Assembly (NCBI GenBank): GCA_021296265.1
Contig: JAGWAT010000011.1
Span: forward strand, 1 to 64,000
Length of the DNA stretch: 64,000 bases
Direction of reading: 5' to 3'
Source of the DNA: Alphaproteobacteria bacterium
GTDB lineage: Bacteria > Pseudomonadota > Alphaproteobacteria > TMED109
Part shown: one piece after another, positions 10,641 through 19,150 of the stretch
Numbering within the stretch: the first letter of the stretch is position 1
How the letters are laid out: every line of letters begins with the position of its first letter
The notes under the pieces: model-generated
The model's database searches: none
What the model saw: the letters and a program-made list of their open reading frames with translations, nothing else
What the model was told of the DNA's origin: nothing
Program-made: the position numbers and the translations under genes

Positions 10641-11443
10641 ACGACCGGCTACGCGTCATCCTCGATACCAAGCGCGCCCACGTGGCCGCCCGGCGCAACG
10701 CGGTGCCGGAGGCCGAGCTGGAGCGGCAGGCGGCCGACCAGGCTCCTCCCCGTGGTTTCGCAGCCGCGCTCCGCCAGTCGGTTACGTCCAACGCGTACGG
10801 GCTCATTGCCGAAATCAAGCGGGCAAGTCCGTCCAGGGGACGCTTGCGTGATGATTTTGATCCCGCGGTACTGGCTGGCGCTTTACACCGGGGCGGGGCC
10901 GCCTGTATCTCAGTGCTGACGGACGAGCCCTTCTTCGAGGGTGCCGATGCCCACCTCCAGGCCGCCCGCGCGGCCGCACCGGTCCCGGTGCTCCGCAAGG
11001 ATTTCATGCTGGAGCGGTACCAGATCCTGGAATCCCGCTCTCTCGGCGCAGATTGCGTGCTGCTGATTCTGGCTGCCCTGACGGACCCGCAGGCCCGGGT
11101 GATGGCGGCGGACGCGAAGGCTCTCGGGATGGACGTCCTGGTCGAAGTGCACGATGAGCGCGAACTCGAGCGTGCGGACGCCCTGGATCCGAACCTGATC
11201 GGGATCAACAATCGCAACCTCCGCACTTTCACGGTTGACCTCGCGACCACCGAACGCCTGGCGGCCCGCGCGCCGGCCGGCCGCGACCTGGTGGCAGAGA
11301 GCGGCCTCGGCGGACCAGCGGACCTCCGTCGCCTGGCCGACTGCGGGGTCCGCCGCTTCCTGGTTGGAGAGACGCTGATGCGGAACGCCGACGTCACGGC
11401 CGCGGTCCGCACCCTGCTGAGCCAGCAGGCAGACGCGGCGTGA
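10637..11443 (+). CDS. trpC: Indole-3-glycerol-phosphate synthase
   Basis: TrpC closes the indole ring, forming indole-3-glycerol phosphate. The 268-residue TIM barrel has the catalytic motifs [40 protein letters not shown] and AESG. The ATG at 10637 overlaps the trpD stop (ATGA); a start 18 bp upstream is in frame but would lie inside trpD without a reason. trpF, trpB and trpA are not in the window, in line with the split trp genes of many alphaproteobacteria. The stop overlaps the moaC start. Confidence 0.95.
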   Translation: MNDRLRVILDTKRAHVAARRNAVPEAELERQAADQAPPRGFAAALRQSVTSNAYGLIAEIKRASPSRGRLRDDFDPAVLAGALHRGGAACISVLTDEPFFEGADAHLQAARAAAPVPVLRKDFMLERYQILESRSLGADCVLLILAALTDPQARVMAADAKALGMDVLVEVHDERELERADALDPNLIGINNRNLRTFTVDLATTERLAARAPAGRDLVAESGLGGPADLRRLADCGVRRFLVGETLMRNADVTAAVRTLLSQQADAA

Positions 11444-11919
11444 GCGAGCGCTTCACCCACCTGGACCCGTCCGGACATGCGCGGATGGTGGACGTGGGCG
11501 CCAAGGCCGTGACCCGCCGCACCGCCACCGCGGCAGCGCGGATCACCATGTCGCCGGCCACCCTGCAGATGATCCTGGACGGCGGGCACCAGAAGGGCGA
11601 CGTCCTCGGCGTTGCGCGGGTCGCCGGCATCATGGCGGCGAAGCGCACACACGAGCTGATCCCGCTGTGCCACCCATTGCCGCTCGATTCGGTGACGGTG
11701 GAACTGGTCTGCAATGCCGACGACGCTGCGGTCGACGTCCAGGCGACCTGCACCACCTCCGCCAAAACCGGCGTGGAGATGGAAGCGCTGACGGCCGCCA
11801 GCGTTGCGGCGCTCACGGTCTACGACATGTGCAAGGCGGTGGATCGTGCGATGCAAATCGGCACCATTCGCCTCCTCCACAAGGCCGGTGGCAAGTCGGG
11901 CACCTTCAGCGCCCCATGA
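11440..11919 (+). CDS. moaC: Cyclic pyranopterin monophosphate synthase MoaC
   Basis: MoaC acts with MoaA to turn GTP into cyclic pyranopterin monophosphate, the first intermediate of molybdenum cofactor synthesis. The 159-residue protein has the family signatures [15 protein letters not shown] and [18 protein letters not shown] followed by [10 protein letters not shown]. It starts at a GTG overlapping the trpC stop (GTGA), and its stop overlaps the moeA ATG. Its coupling to trp genes is a conserved alphaproteobacterial arrangement without an obvious metabolic link. Confidence 0.96.
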   Translation: MSERFTHLDPSGHARMVDVGAKAVTRRTATAAARITMSPATLQMILDGGHQKGDVLGVARVAGIMAAKRTHELIPLCHPLPLDSVTVELVCNADDAAVDVQATCTTSAKTGVEMEALTAASVAALTVYDMCKAVDRAMQIGTIRLLHKAGGKSGTFSAP

Positions 11920-13133
11920 TCCCGGTTGCAGACGCCCGCCGGCAGATCCTCGAGGCCGTACCCCTCGTGGCGACCGAGCGGATCGCACTGTCGGAGGCGC
12001 TGGGCCGGGTGCTGGCCGCCGATGTCACCGCGCGCACCGACCAGCCGCCGGCGGCCGTGTCCGCCATGGACGGTTACGCCGTGCGGGCGGCCGACGTGGA
12101 GGTAACGCCCTGCGACCTGGCCGTCATTGGAGAGGCGCCGGCCGGCCGGCCCTTCGATGGAACCGCCCGGACCGGTGAGGCCGTCCGGATCTTTACCGGT
12201 GCCCCGCTGCCCGCCGGCACCGACAGCGTCGTCATCCAGGAGAACACGGAATCCCGGGACGACGGCCGAATCCGTGTTCTGGCCGGGGCCGCGGCCGGGA
12301 AACACGTCCGCGGCCGCGGGATCGATTTCCGCACGGGTGATGCCCTCGTGACGGCCGGGGGTGTGCTGACGGCCCGCGACATCGGCCTGTCCGCTGCCGC
12401 CGACTGGCCCTGGCTCAGCGTCCGGCGGCGCCCGCGGGTCGCGCTGCTCGCGACCGGCGACGAAATCGTCCTGCCCGGCGAGGCACGACGCTCCGGCCAG
12501 ATCGTCTCGTCGAACACGTTCGCACTCGAATCGATGATCCGGGCCGTGGGCGGCGACGCGGTCGACCTGTCGCTGGTGCCGGACGACCCGGCTGCGCTGC
12601 GGTCCGCCATCGATGGCGTGCGGGCGTTCGACCTGCTGGTGACAACCGGCGGCGTGTCCGTCGGTGCCTACGACCTCGTCGGGCAGGCACTGCAGGAGGC
12701 CGGATTGACCCGGCACTTCTGGAAGATCGCCATGCGCCCCGGCAAACCGCTGCTGTTCGGAACGCTGCCGGGCGGACCGCCGGTCCTCGGCTTCCCCGGT
12801 AACCCGGTATCCACCTTCGTCTGCGCCCTGGTGTTTCTCCTGCCCGCACTACGAGCGATGCAGGGGCTCGACCCGGGCCCTGCGTTGGCGCAGGCGGTGC
12901 TCGGACGCGACCTGCCGGCGAATGACCTTCGCGAGGATTACCTCCGGGCTACCGCCAGCCACGATCCCAACGGCGTCATGACGGTTCATCCGTTTGAACT
13001 TCAGGACAGTTCCGTGCTATCGCTGCTCGCCCGGGCCGACTGTCTGGTCATCCGGCCACCGCACGCACCCTCGGCCTCCGCCGGCACGCCCGTAACCGCG
13101 CTCCCCTTCCCGTCGGCTGCCGGCGGTCTGTGA
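11916..13133 (+). CDS. moeA: Molybdopterin molybdenumtransferase MoeA
   Basis: MoeA inserts molybdate into adenylylated molybdopterin. The 405-residue protein has the N-terminal MoeA domain ([38 protein letters not shown]), the MoCF_biosynth fold with TGDEIV and [18 protein letters not shown] and GFPGNPVS, and the short C-terminal domain. The ATG at 11916 overlaps the moaC stop. It is the last gene before the lexA promoter. Confidence 0.95.
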   Translation: MIPVADARRQILEAVPLVATERIALSEALGRVLAADVTARTDQPPAAVSAMDGYAVRAADVEVTPCDLAVIGEAPAGRPFDGTARTGEAVRIFTGAPLPAGTDSVVIQENTESRDDGRIRVLAGAAAGKHVRGRGIDFRTGDALVTAGGVLTARDIGLSAAADWPWLSVRRRPRVALLATGDEIVLPGEARRSGQIVSSNTFALESMIRAVGGDAVDLSLVPDDPAALRSAIDGVRAFDLLVTTGGVSVGAYDLVGQALQEAGLTRHFWKIAMRPGKPLLFGTLPGGPPVLGFPGNPVSTFVCALVFLLPALRAMQGLDPGPALAQAVLGRDLPANDLREDYLRATASHDPNGVMTVHPFELQDSSVLSLLARADCLVIRPPHAPSASAGTPVTALPFPSAAGGL

Positions 13134-13188
13134 GCGCCTGCAAGCCTTGGACCCGGCCGCTCGCCGGAGAGGACGCAAAGTGGTCACA

Positions 13189-13217
13189 TTGACTTCTTGT
13201 AGCGAACAAAGTAGAAC
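13189..13217 (+). promoter_or_regulatory. lexA promoter with SOS-box-like direct repeat
   Basis: TTGACT at 13189-13194 and TAGAAC at 13212-13217 are separated by 17 bp and form a good sigma70-type promoter upstream of lexA. Two GAAC half-sites, at 13204-13207 and 13214-13217, overlap the spacer and the -10 element. Alphaproteobacterial LexA is known to bind GAAC-N7-GAAC direct repeats; here the spacing is N6, one base short. The position fits lexA autorepression, but the spacing makes it uncertain. Confidence 0.6.
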
Positions 13218-13254
13218 ATAGAGGCATGGGCCGCGGCCGCATTGGGTTCCCTGC

Positions 13255-13908
13255 ATGCTTACTCGAAAACAGCACGAACTCCTCGTCTACCTCAACAAGC
13301 GGATCGAGGAGACCGGAATCTCCCCCTCGTTCGAGGACATGAAGAACGCCCTCGGGCTCAAGTCGAAATCCGGCATCCATCGCCATCTCACCTCGCTGGT
13401 GGAACGTGGATTCGTCGAACGCCTGCCCAACCGGGCTCGCGCCATCCGGGTCGTGCGCAAGCCGGAAGAGGCCGCGGCGACGGTCGAAAGCAGCAGTCCC
13501 GGCCAGTGGGGAACCCTGATCGATCTCCCCTACTTCGGGACGATCGCCGCCGGAACGCCGATCGAGGCCATCCAGCACGAATCCTTCATCAAGGTTCCGC
13601 CCACGATGAATCTGGGCATCGGCAGCGGCGAGCACTTCGCGCTCAAGATTCAGGGTGACTCGATGATCGACGCCGGAATTCTCGACGGGGACATGGGGAT
13701 CTTCCGGCGCCAGCAGACTGCCGAGAGCGGGCAGATTGTCATCGCCTTCATCGACAGTCGCGAAGCGACGCTGAAGCGGTTCCGGCCGCGGGCCGAAACC
13801 GTTGAACTCGTGCCTGCGAACAAGGACATGGAACCGATTGTGGTGCACCCGAGCCAGCTTCAGATCCAGGGCATCATGAAGGGCCTGTACCGCACCAGCA
13901 TCTACTAG
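13255..13908 (+). CDS. lexA: LexA repressor
   Basis: LexA represses SOS genes and cleaves itself when RecA filaments form on damaged DNA. The 217-residue protein has an N-terminal winged helix-turn-helix (about residues 1-65, with SPSFEDMKNALGLKSKSGIHRHL split across helices) and a C-terminal S24 peptidase domain. The cleavage site is Ala99-Gly100 in GTIAAGTP, the catalytic serine is Ser136 in GDSMIDAG and the general base is Lys174 in EATLKRF. The FEDMKNALGL recognition helix is the alphaproteobacterial type. The direct-repeat operator just upstream suggests autoregulation. Confidence 0.96.
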   Translation: MLTRKQHELLVYLNKRIEETGISPSFEDMKNALGLKSKSGIHRHLTSLVERGFVERLPNRARAIRVVRKPEEAAATVESSSPGQWGTLIDLPYFGTIAAGTPIEAIQHESFIKVPPTMNLGIGSGEHFALKIQGDSMIDAGILDGDMGIFRRQQTAESGQIVIAFIDSREATLKRFRPRAETVELVPANKDMEPIVVHPSQLQIQGIMKGLYRTSIY

Positions 13909-13986
13909 GCTCCTGCTCCCCCTTCCGGGCGCGTGTCCGCAGCTGCGCACGCGCTGCACCTCTCGTCTGACCCGAGGCGCCCGCCC

Positions 13987-15384
13987 ATGACCGTCGTGAC
14001 CCGCTTCGCCCCGTCCCCCACCGGGTTCCTCCACATCGGCGGGGCCCGAACTGCCCTCTTCAACTGGCTGTACGCCCGTGGACACGAGGGGCGGTTCCTT
14101 CTCCGGGTGGAAGACACGGACCGCGCCCGCTCGACACCCGAGGCGACGCGCGCAATTCTCGATGGACTGGCCTGGCTTGAACTCGCGTGGGACGGCGAAC
14201 CGGTCTTTCAGTCAAGCCGCTCGGACCGCCATCGCGAGATAGCCGACACCCTACTTCGCACGGGCCACGCCTACCGCTGCTACTGCACTCCGGAGGAACT
14301 CGCCGCGATGCGGGAGCAGGCGACCGCAGAGAAACGCGCGATGTGGTACGACGGCCGGTGGCGCGACCGAGACCCGGCCGAAGCGCCCGCGGGAATCGCG
14401 CCCACGGTCCGCATCCGCACGCCGGTCACCGGGGACACGGTCATCGCCGACTCCGTCCAGGGCACCGTTACCGTCGCGAACCAGGAAATCGATGACTTCG
14501 TCATCCTGCGCGCGGACGGCACTCCCACCTACATGCTGTCGGTGGTGGTCGACGATCATGACATGGAGGTCACGCATGTCATCCGCGGCGACGATCACTT
14601 CACCAACGCCTTCCGCCAGTGCCAGATCTACGACCTTCTCGGGTGGGCACGGCCCACGTTCGCACACATTCCTTTGATCCACGGCCCAGACGGGAAGAAG
14701 CTCAGCAAGCGGCACGGAGCCCTCGGGATCGATCATTACCGGGAGGCGGGCTACCTGCCGGCGGCGCTACGGAACTATCTGCTCCGGCTCGGCTGGGCCC
14801 GCGGCGACGAAGAGGTCATCCGCACCGAGGACGCCATCCGGTGGTTCGACCTGGACGGGGTCGGGCAGAGCGCCGCACGCTTCGACCTCAAGCGGCTCGA
14901 CTACCTCAACAGCGTTTATCTGCGCGACATTGCTGATGCAGATCTTGCAGCGGCGCTCAGCGCCCGCCTGACCGCGGAGGGCCTGCCTGCCGACCCGGAG
15001 CACATCGGGCGCCTGACCCGCGGCATGCCCGACCTGAAGGCGCGCGCCCGCACGCTCAACGAGCTGGCCACGGTCGCCCGGTTCTACGTGCTCCCCCGCC
15101 CTCTCGCACTCGATTCGAAGGCCGCGCGCCTGCTCGACCCGGCCGCGCGGGCGCTCCTGCGGGACGTGTCCGAGGTCCTTGCCGCGACCGACGACTGGTC
15201 GAGCGTCGGCCTCGAGACGGGGGTTCGCGAGTACGCCTCGCGTACCGACACGAAGCTGGGCAAGGTGGCCCAGCCGCTCCGGGCGGCCCTGACGGGGGCC
15301 ACGACCTCCCCGCCTATCTTCTCGGTCATGGACGTCCTGGGCCGCACCGAGACGCTGGGCCGGATCGGCGACATCGTCGACTGA
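13987..15384 (+). CDS. gltX: Glutamyl-tRNA synthetase
   Basis: This class I synthetase charges tRNA-Glu, and in many alphaproteobacteria also tRNA-Gln for later transamidation. The 465-residue protein has the HIGH-type motif [17 protein letters not shown], the Zn-site-like CYCTPEEL, and the KMSKS-type motif [11 protein letters not shown]. Alphaproteobacteria commonly carry two GltX paralogues, so which tRNA this one prefers cannot be told. The ATG at 13987 gives the standard N terminus; an in-frame start 54 bp upstream adds unrelated residues. Confidence 0.95.
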   Translation: MTVVTRFAPSPTGFLHIGGARTALFNWLYARGHEGRFLLRVEDTDRARSTPEATRAILDGLAWLELAWDGEPVFQSSRSDRHREIADTLLRTGHAYRCYCTPEELAAMREQATAEKRAMWYDGRWRDRDPAEAPAGIAPTVRIRTPVTGDTVIADSVQGTVTVANQEIDDFVILRADGTPTYMLSVVVDDHDMEVTHVIRGDDHFTNAFRQCQIYDLLGWARPTFAHIPLIHGPDGKKLSKRHGALGIDHYREAGYLPAALRNYLLRLGWARGDEEVIRTEDAIRWFDLDGVGQSAARFDLKRLDYLNSVYLRDIADADLAAALSARLTAEGLPADPEHIGRLTRGMPDLKARARTLNELATVARFYVLPRPLALDSKAARLLDPAARALLRDVSEVLAATDDWSSVGLETGVREYASRTDTKLGKVAQPLRAALTGATTSPPIFSVMDVLGRTETLGRIGDIVD

Positions 15385-15395
15385 GGCGCACCGGC

Positions 15396-16157
15396 TCAGA
15401 TACAGCGCCCGCCGTCCACCTCCAGCATTACCCCGGTCAGGAACTCGGCCTCGTCCGATGCGAGGAACAGCGCTGCGTTCGCCACATCCGCCGGTGTCGA
15501 GAGGCGTCCCATCGGCACCGTAGCCCGGAACCTTGCGCGGGCCTCGTCTTGGTCACCGTCGCCAAGGAAATCCGGCAGCATCGCGGTGTCCCCGGCGACC
15601 GGACAGATCCCGTTCACCCGAATGTTCTCTGGCGCGAGCTCGAGCGCCAGCGTGCGGCTCAGCGTGAGCAGGGCCCCCTTCGTCGAATTGTACGGAGCGA
15701 GCCCCGGCCGCGGCGCCAGCGCTGCCGTCGATACCGTATTCAGGATCACGCCGCCCCGTCCCTGCCGGCGCAGGACCGGCACGGCGTGTTTCGCGCCCAG
15801 GAAGCAACTTTTCACGTTGATTCGGAACAGCCGGTCGAAAAACTCCTCGTCGACCTCAACGAGCGGCGTCGGCTTCATCCCGATGGCGGCATTCTGAACC
15901 AGAATGTCGAGCTGCCCGAACGCGTCGGTGGCCGCTTCGATCATGCGCTTCGTATCAGCATCGCTGGCCACGTCGGCACCACAGGCGATGGCACCGCCGC
16001 CGGACTCCCGGATTGCCTGGGCGACCTGGTCGGCCCCGTCGCTGTTGATGTCAGCGACCACCACGCGCGCGCCTTCCTGTGCAAAGCGGTGCGCGATGCC
16101 TTCCCCGAAACCGCTGGCCCCCCCGGTGACGATCGCGACTTTGTCTTGCAGTCTCAT
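15396..16157 (-). CDS. SDR family NAD(P)-dependent oxidoreductase
   Basis: This 253-residue classical short-chain dehydrogenase has the cofactor motif TGGASGFGEG near residue 12, an acidic residue at the end of strand 2 (VVADIN) favouring NAD over NADP, the NNAG-type QNAAIG, catalytic Ser in VSTAA and the YxxxK motif in APYNSTKGAL. The ATG at 16157 is preceded by an AAAGGA ribosome-binding site, which decides the start over a longer frame. It converges on gltX with an 11-bp gap. The substrate is unknown; related annotations include glucose 1-dehydrogenase and cyclohexadienediol dehydrogenase. Confidence 0.88.
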   Translation of the reverse strand: MRLQDKVAIVTGGASGFGEGIAHRFAQEGARVVVADINSDGADQVAQAIRESGGGAIACGADVASDADTKRMIEAATDAFGQLDILVQNAAIGMKPTPLVEVDEEFFDRLFRINVKSCFLGAKHAVPVLRRQGRGGVILNTVSTAALAPRPGLAPYNSTKGALLTLSRTLALELAPENIRVNGICPVAGDTAMLPDFLGDGDQDEARARFRATVPMGRLSTPADVANAALFLASDEAEFLTGVMLEVDGGRCI

Positions 16158-16846
16158 GGCAATCCTTTCCGGCCCGCACGCGGGCTGTGTTGCAGATGGC
16201 CCCATAGGTATTGAGGACAGCACCGCGCCGCAACAACCTTGACCGGAACTCGCATCGCACTGGCTCTTGGACGGCCACGTGAGGGGCATTCGCGCTTCTT
16301 GCACGCCTCGCGATCGGGCAGTGCTCCAATGGGTACTAATGTCGCCACCCATTCGACCGCGGACGGGTTTCGGCCGAGCCACGTCATTAACCGTGCGCCT
16401 GGCTACTCCCAACTGAACTGGTTCGGCCACCCCACCCCGTGATCACCGCCGCTAAGTTTCCGCCCTGCCTGCATTCCCTTTTCCCGCCTTACCGCTCGTT
16501 GGCCTTAGGGGCTGCAACATTCAATCTGGAAGAAACCCCTGTGCTCCGGACCGCTGTGGGGCCGTGGGTGCTCATTGGAGTGTGCAATGGACGGCAGACC
16601 AGCACACTGAGAACACGACAGCATGATCGCTGACTCTGCACTCGCCGGTGTCGTGCATGCGCCGTAGTTCGCCGGCCTAGCGGTCGGTACGAATTGGCTG
16701 CCGGCGGCGAAGTCTGTCGTTGCACCGCGCGATTGCCTTGGCCACGCGGATCCAAGGTCGGACCAAGTAGCCAAAAGCCTGACGAGACCGGATCGGGATT
16801 CCCGGCGCGAAGGAACAGTCAGGGAAAACGCAGGGAGGTCAATCCT
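16158..16846. other. Gene-free stretch between SDR and hicB
   Basis: No supported gene in about 690 bp. The part next to 16157 should hold the promoter of the leftward SDR gene. One modest inverted repeat is visible: AGTGTGC at 16579-16585 and GCACACT at 16602-16608, with a 16-nt loop and no T-run. Codon-like open frames here are short and lack homology or ribosome-binding sites. Confidence 0.6.
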
Positions 16847-17269
16847 TCACACCACAGCAGTGTCACGGGTGCGCACTTCCAGCTGAAAGCCAATCGCCTT
16901 CAACGCCGTGTCCATTCGGTCCAGACGTGAGTTGTGATGCACATCGAGCACCCGGTCGACTTGTGGCAAATGCCAACCAAGCCGGCGCGCCAACTCCGCC
17001 TTGCCAATTCCCTGCTCTCGCATGCCCTGATAGAGCAAAGCTTTGATCGCCGTCAGGGTGGGAACGGTCAGATACACTTGGCCCGCTGACGGCTCCGGGA
17101 TGTCCTGCCTGGCCGCGATCCGCGCCGCGATTGCCTCCTCAAGCGCATCGACAGCCCGGGCCAGTGCTTCGTCGCGATCGTCCCCAAACGTCGTGAGCTC
17201 CGGAAAGTCCGCGCAGGTAACTAGCACAGTGCCGTCGTCATTCTCCAATGACACCGAATATGCCAGCAT
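16847..17269 (-). CDS. hicB: HicB-family antitoxin with C-terminal HTH
   Basis: HicB antitoxins neutralise the HicA mRNA interferase and repress their own operon. The 140-residue protein has an N-terminal partial RNase H-like fold (YSVSLENDDGTVLVTCADFPELTTFGD, split by a turn near residue 12) with the usual helix ARAVDALEEAIAARI, then a C-terminal helix-turn-helix (about residues 88-125, KAELARRLGWHLPQVDRVLD) of the Xre-like type. The ATG at 17269 overlaps a TGA that ends the hicA remnant upstream, the classic hicAB order. Because the toxin gene looks truncated, this is probably an orphan antitoxin. Confidence 0.85.
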   Translation of the reverse strand: MLAYSVSLENDDGTVLVTCADFPELTTFGDDRDEALARAVDALEEAIAARIAARQDIPEPSAGQVYLTVPTLTAIKALLYQGMREQGIGKAELARRLGWHLPQVDRVLDVHHNSRLDRMDTALKAIGFQLEVRTRDTAVV

Positions 17270-17379
17270 CACTTCAACCCCAGATCCTTCTTGATTTTCG
17301 CGGTCAGCTTCGGCCCTAGCTCCTTGCGAGAGCCGTGCATCGGCAACTGCGATGTCCTTGAGCCGCGTCGAATCGTCAT
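17269..17379 (-). pseudogene. hicA: hicA remnant (3' end of HicA toxin gene)
   Basis: This 36-codon frame reads from an ATG at 17379 to a TGA overlapping the hicB start. Its C-terminal part, LPMHGSRKELGPKLTAKIKK followed by DLGLK, looks like the end of HicA toxins (a Pro-x-His segment, KEL, then Ile-Lys-Lys-Asp-Leu-Gly-Leu). The N-terminal half of HicA, including the double-stranded-RNA-binding-like start and the conserved Gly-Ser/Thr-Ser-His catalytic region, is missing: upstream codons reach a stop within about 50 bp and the other frames show nothing HicA-like. I read it as a 5'-truncated toxin gene. Confidence 0.6.
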
Positions 17380-17588
17380 GCGAGGGGCGGTCCACTCGCG
17401 GCGTCCTTCGGCACATCGGTCTCACACCTAGTCCGTCGCACAGTATCCTGTCAGCAGATCACCTCGCACAACCGGTGTTCTCCGGACAATCTCCATTGGT
17501 AGCCGGCCCTTCGGCCCACATCGTCAGGCCGAGCCCGGAGTCGCTACCCTGCCGACCGCATGCACGACCTTCGCCAGGAGTCTCCCTT

Positions 17589-18683
17589 ATGCGCATCCCT
17601 GCCGACCTGCTGGAAACCTATGTCGCACAGATCTTCAGGGGCGCCAGCTGCTCCGAGGACGAGTCCAACCGGATCGCGTTCTATCTCTGCCGCGCCAACC
17701 TCGCCGGGCATGACAGTCATGGCGTGATTCGCGTTCCCCGCTACCTCTCATGGATGGAGAGCGGGTCGGTGAAGGCCGGAATCCAGCCCAACATGGTAAG
17801 CGAAGGACCCACGCACGCCGTCGTCGACGGCTGCTTCGGTTTCGGGCAGACGGTCGGCCCGTTCTGCGCGGACCTCGGCATCGCCAAGGCGCAGGCGCAC
17901 GGCCTCGCCATCGTGGCCATCCGTAATTCTGGTCATCTGGGTCGCATCGGTGACTGGCCCGAGCGGGCAGCCGATGCCGGAATCGCTTCCGTCCACTTCG
18001 TCAACACGTCGGGCCTCGGCCTGCTGGTCGCTCCCTTCGGGTCGCCCGACCGCAGGTTCTCGACCAATCCCTTCGCCGCCGGCGTTCCCATCCCCGGAGA
18101 GGAGCCGCTCATCCTGGACTTCGCGACATCGGTGGTGGCGGAAGGCAAGGTCCTGGTGGCCCACCAGGGCGGCAAACCGTTGCCGGACGGCGCGCTGATC
18201 TCCTCGGAGGGAGAGTTCTCGACCAACCCCGAGCTCATCTACGGCACCGGGACGGGGGCGAATCCCAACGACCTGCGCGGCGGCGGCGGTGCCATCCGGG
18301 CCATGGGCGAGCACAAGGGATCCGGCCTGGCCTTTCTCTGCGAAGTCCTGGCCGGTGCCCTCACGGGCTCGGGGTGTGCGACCCCCGCCCAATCGAACCT
18401 CGCCAACGGCATGCTGTCGTTCTACTTCCGTCCCAACCTGCTTGGTTCCGAAAGCGCGTTCGCTGCTGAAATGCAGCGCTATCTCGCGTTCTTCCGCACT
18501 GCGCGGCCGCTCGAGGAAGGGGGCCGGGTGATGACGCCGGGCGAGCCCGAAAACCGCTCCCGCGCCGACCGGCTCGCCAATGGGATTCCCCTGACGGACA
18601 CGACGTGGCAATCCATCTGCGCCGCGGGCGAGAAGTACGGGGTTCCCGCTCCGGATATTGCCCCGCAAGCCGTCGCATCGTGA
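17589..18683 (+). CDS. Malate/L-lactate dehydrogenase family (Ldh2/YlbC-type) oxidoreductase
   Basis: This 364-residue NAD(P)-dependent dehydrogenase belongs to the Ldh2 family, which reduces or oxidises 2-hydroxy acids such as malate, lactate or ureidoglycolate and does not use a Rossmann fold. Family features are GHDSHGVIRVPRYL, the AIVAIRNSGHLGRIGDW segment with the catalytic His, FSTNPFAAGVPI, LDFATSVVAEGKV and GEHKGSGLAFLCEVL. The ATG at 17589 has an AGGAG box 8 bp upstream. The stop overlaps the GTG of the next gene (GTGA). The substrate cannot be told. Confidence 0.85.
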   Translation: MRIPADLLETYVAQIFRGASCSEDESNRIAFYLCRANLAGHDSHGVIRVPRYLSWMESGSVKAGIQPNMVSEGPTHAVVDGCFGFGQTVGPFCADLGIAKAQAHGLAIVAIRNSGHLGRIGDWPERAADAGIASVHFVNTSGLGLLVAPFGSPDRRFSTNPFAAGVPIPGEEPLILDFATSVVAEGKVLVAHQGGKPLPDGALISSEGEFSTNPELIYGTGTGANPNDLRGGGGAIRAMGEHKGSGLAFLCEVLAGALTGSGCATPAQSNLANGMLSFYFRPNLLGSESAFAAEMQRYLAFFRTARPLEEGGRVMTPGEPENRSRADRLANGIPLTDTTWQSICAAGEKYGVPAPDIAPQAVAS

Positions 18684-19150
18684 TCCGCGGTTTCGGGTGC
18701 GCGGCCCTGCTGGCCACGCTGCTGGCCGCGCCCTCGGCCCGCGGCCAGGAGGCAACCTGCGTCACTGACCCGGCGGACGATCCGGTCTGCGAATTCCGGA
18801 TCCACGGGGCCGGTGACGGGGCATCCGATCTCGGCGTCTACAACGTCGCGCTCTCGCTGGAGCGCCTGGGGGCCGCAGTTGCAGATGAGGCAGCCTTCTC
18901 GATCGCGATCGATGCCGCGGAGTGCGGGCAGCCCTTGCGCCGATTCATTGAGGAACCGGCCAGGTTTACCGGCGAGATGACTGAACTGCGGTTCAACTTT
19001 CCGCTGTTCCTCCACGCGGCCGGGCAGGGCGGCGAATACTGCGTACGCGTCGCCGCCTCGGGCTGCGAAGGAGGCTGCGGCGGCCAGGTCGGCCTCACGG
19101 TCGGTGACTCGGCCATCATGCGTATGGAGTCAGACCCCCATCTGCGCTAG
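18680..19150 (+). CDS. Secreted Cys-containing protein of unknown function
   Basis: The family is not recognised. The 156-residue protein starts at a GTG overlapping the dehydrogenase stop (GTGA). A Sec signal peptide is clear: IRG, then a hydrophobic core (FGCAALLATLLAAPSA) and a likely cleavage after ARG or GQE-type sequence near residue 21. The mature part has about eight cysteines, including C-V-T-D...C-E-F near the N terminus and a C-terminal CEGGCGG, so disulfides in the periplasm are likely. The last bases CTAG are shared with the stop of the convergent aminotransferase gene. Confidence 0.65.
   Translation: MIRGFGCAALLATLLAAPSARGQEATCVTDPADDPVCEFRIHGAGDGASDLGVYNVALSLERLGAAVADEAAFSIAIDAAECGQPLRRFIEEPARFTGEMTELRFNFPLFLHAAGQGGEYCVRVAASGCEGGCGGQVGLTVGDSAIMRMESDPHLR

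Noticed and set aside
13017-14085. Minus-strand frames opposite lexA and its promoter
   Set aside because: Antisense to LexA; composition typical of shadows and no start signals.
16158-16846. tRNA gene in the long gap beside hicB
   Set aside because: No cloverleaf, T-loop GTTCGA-type box or acceptor stem could be found by eye.
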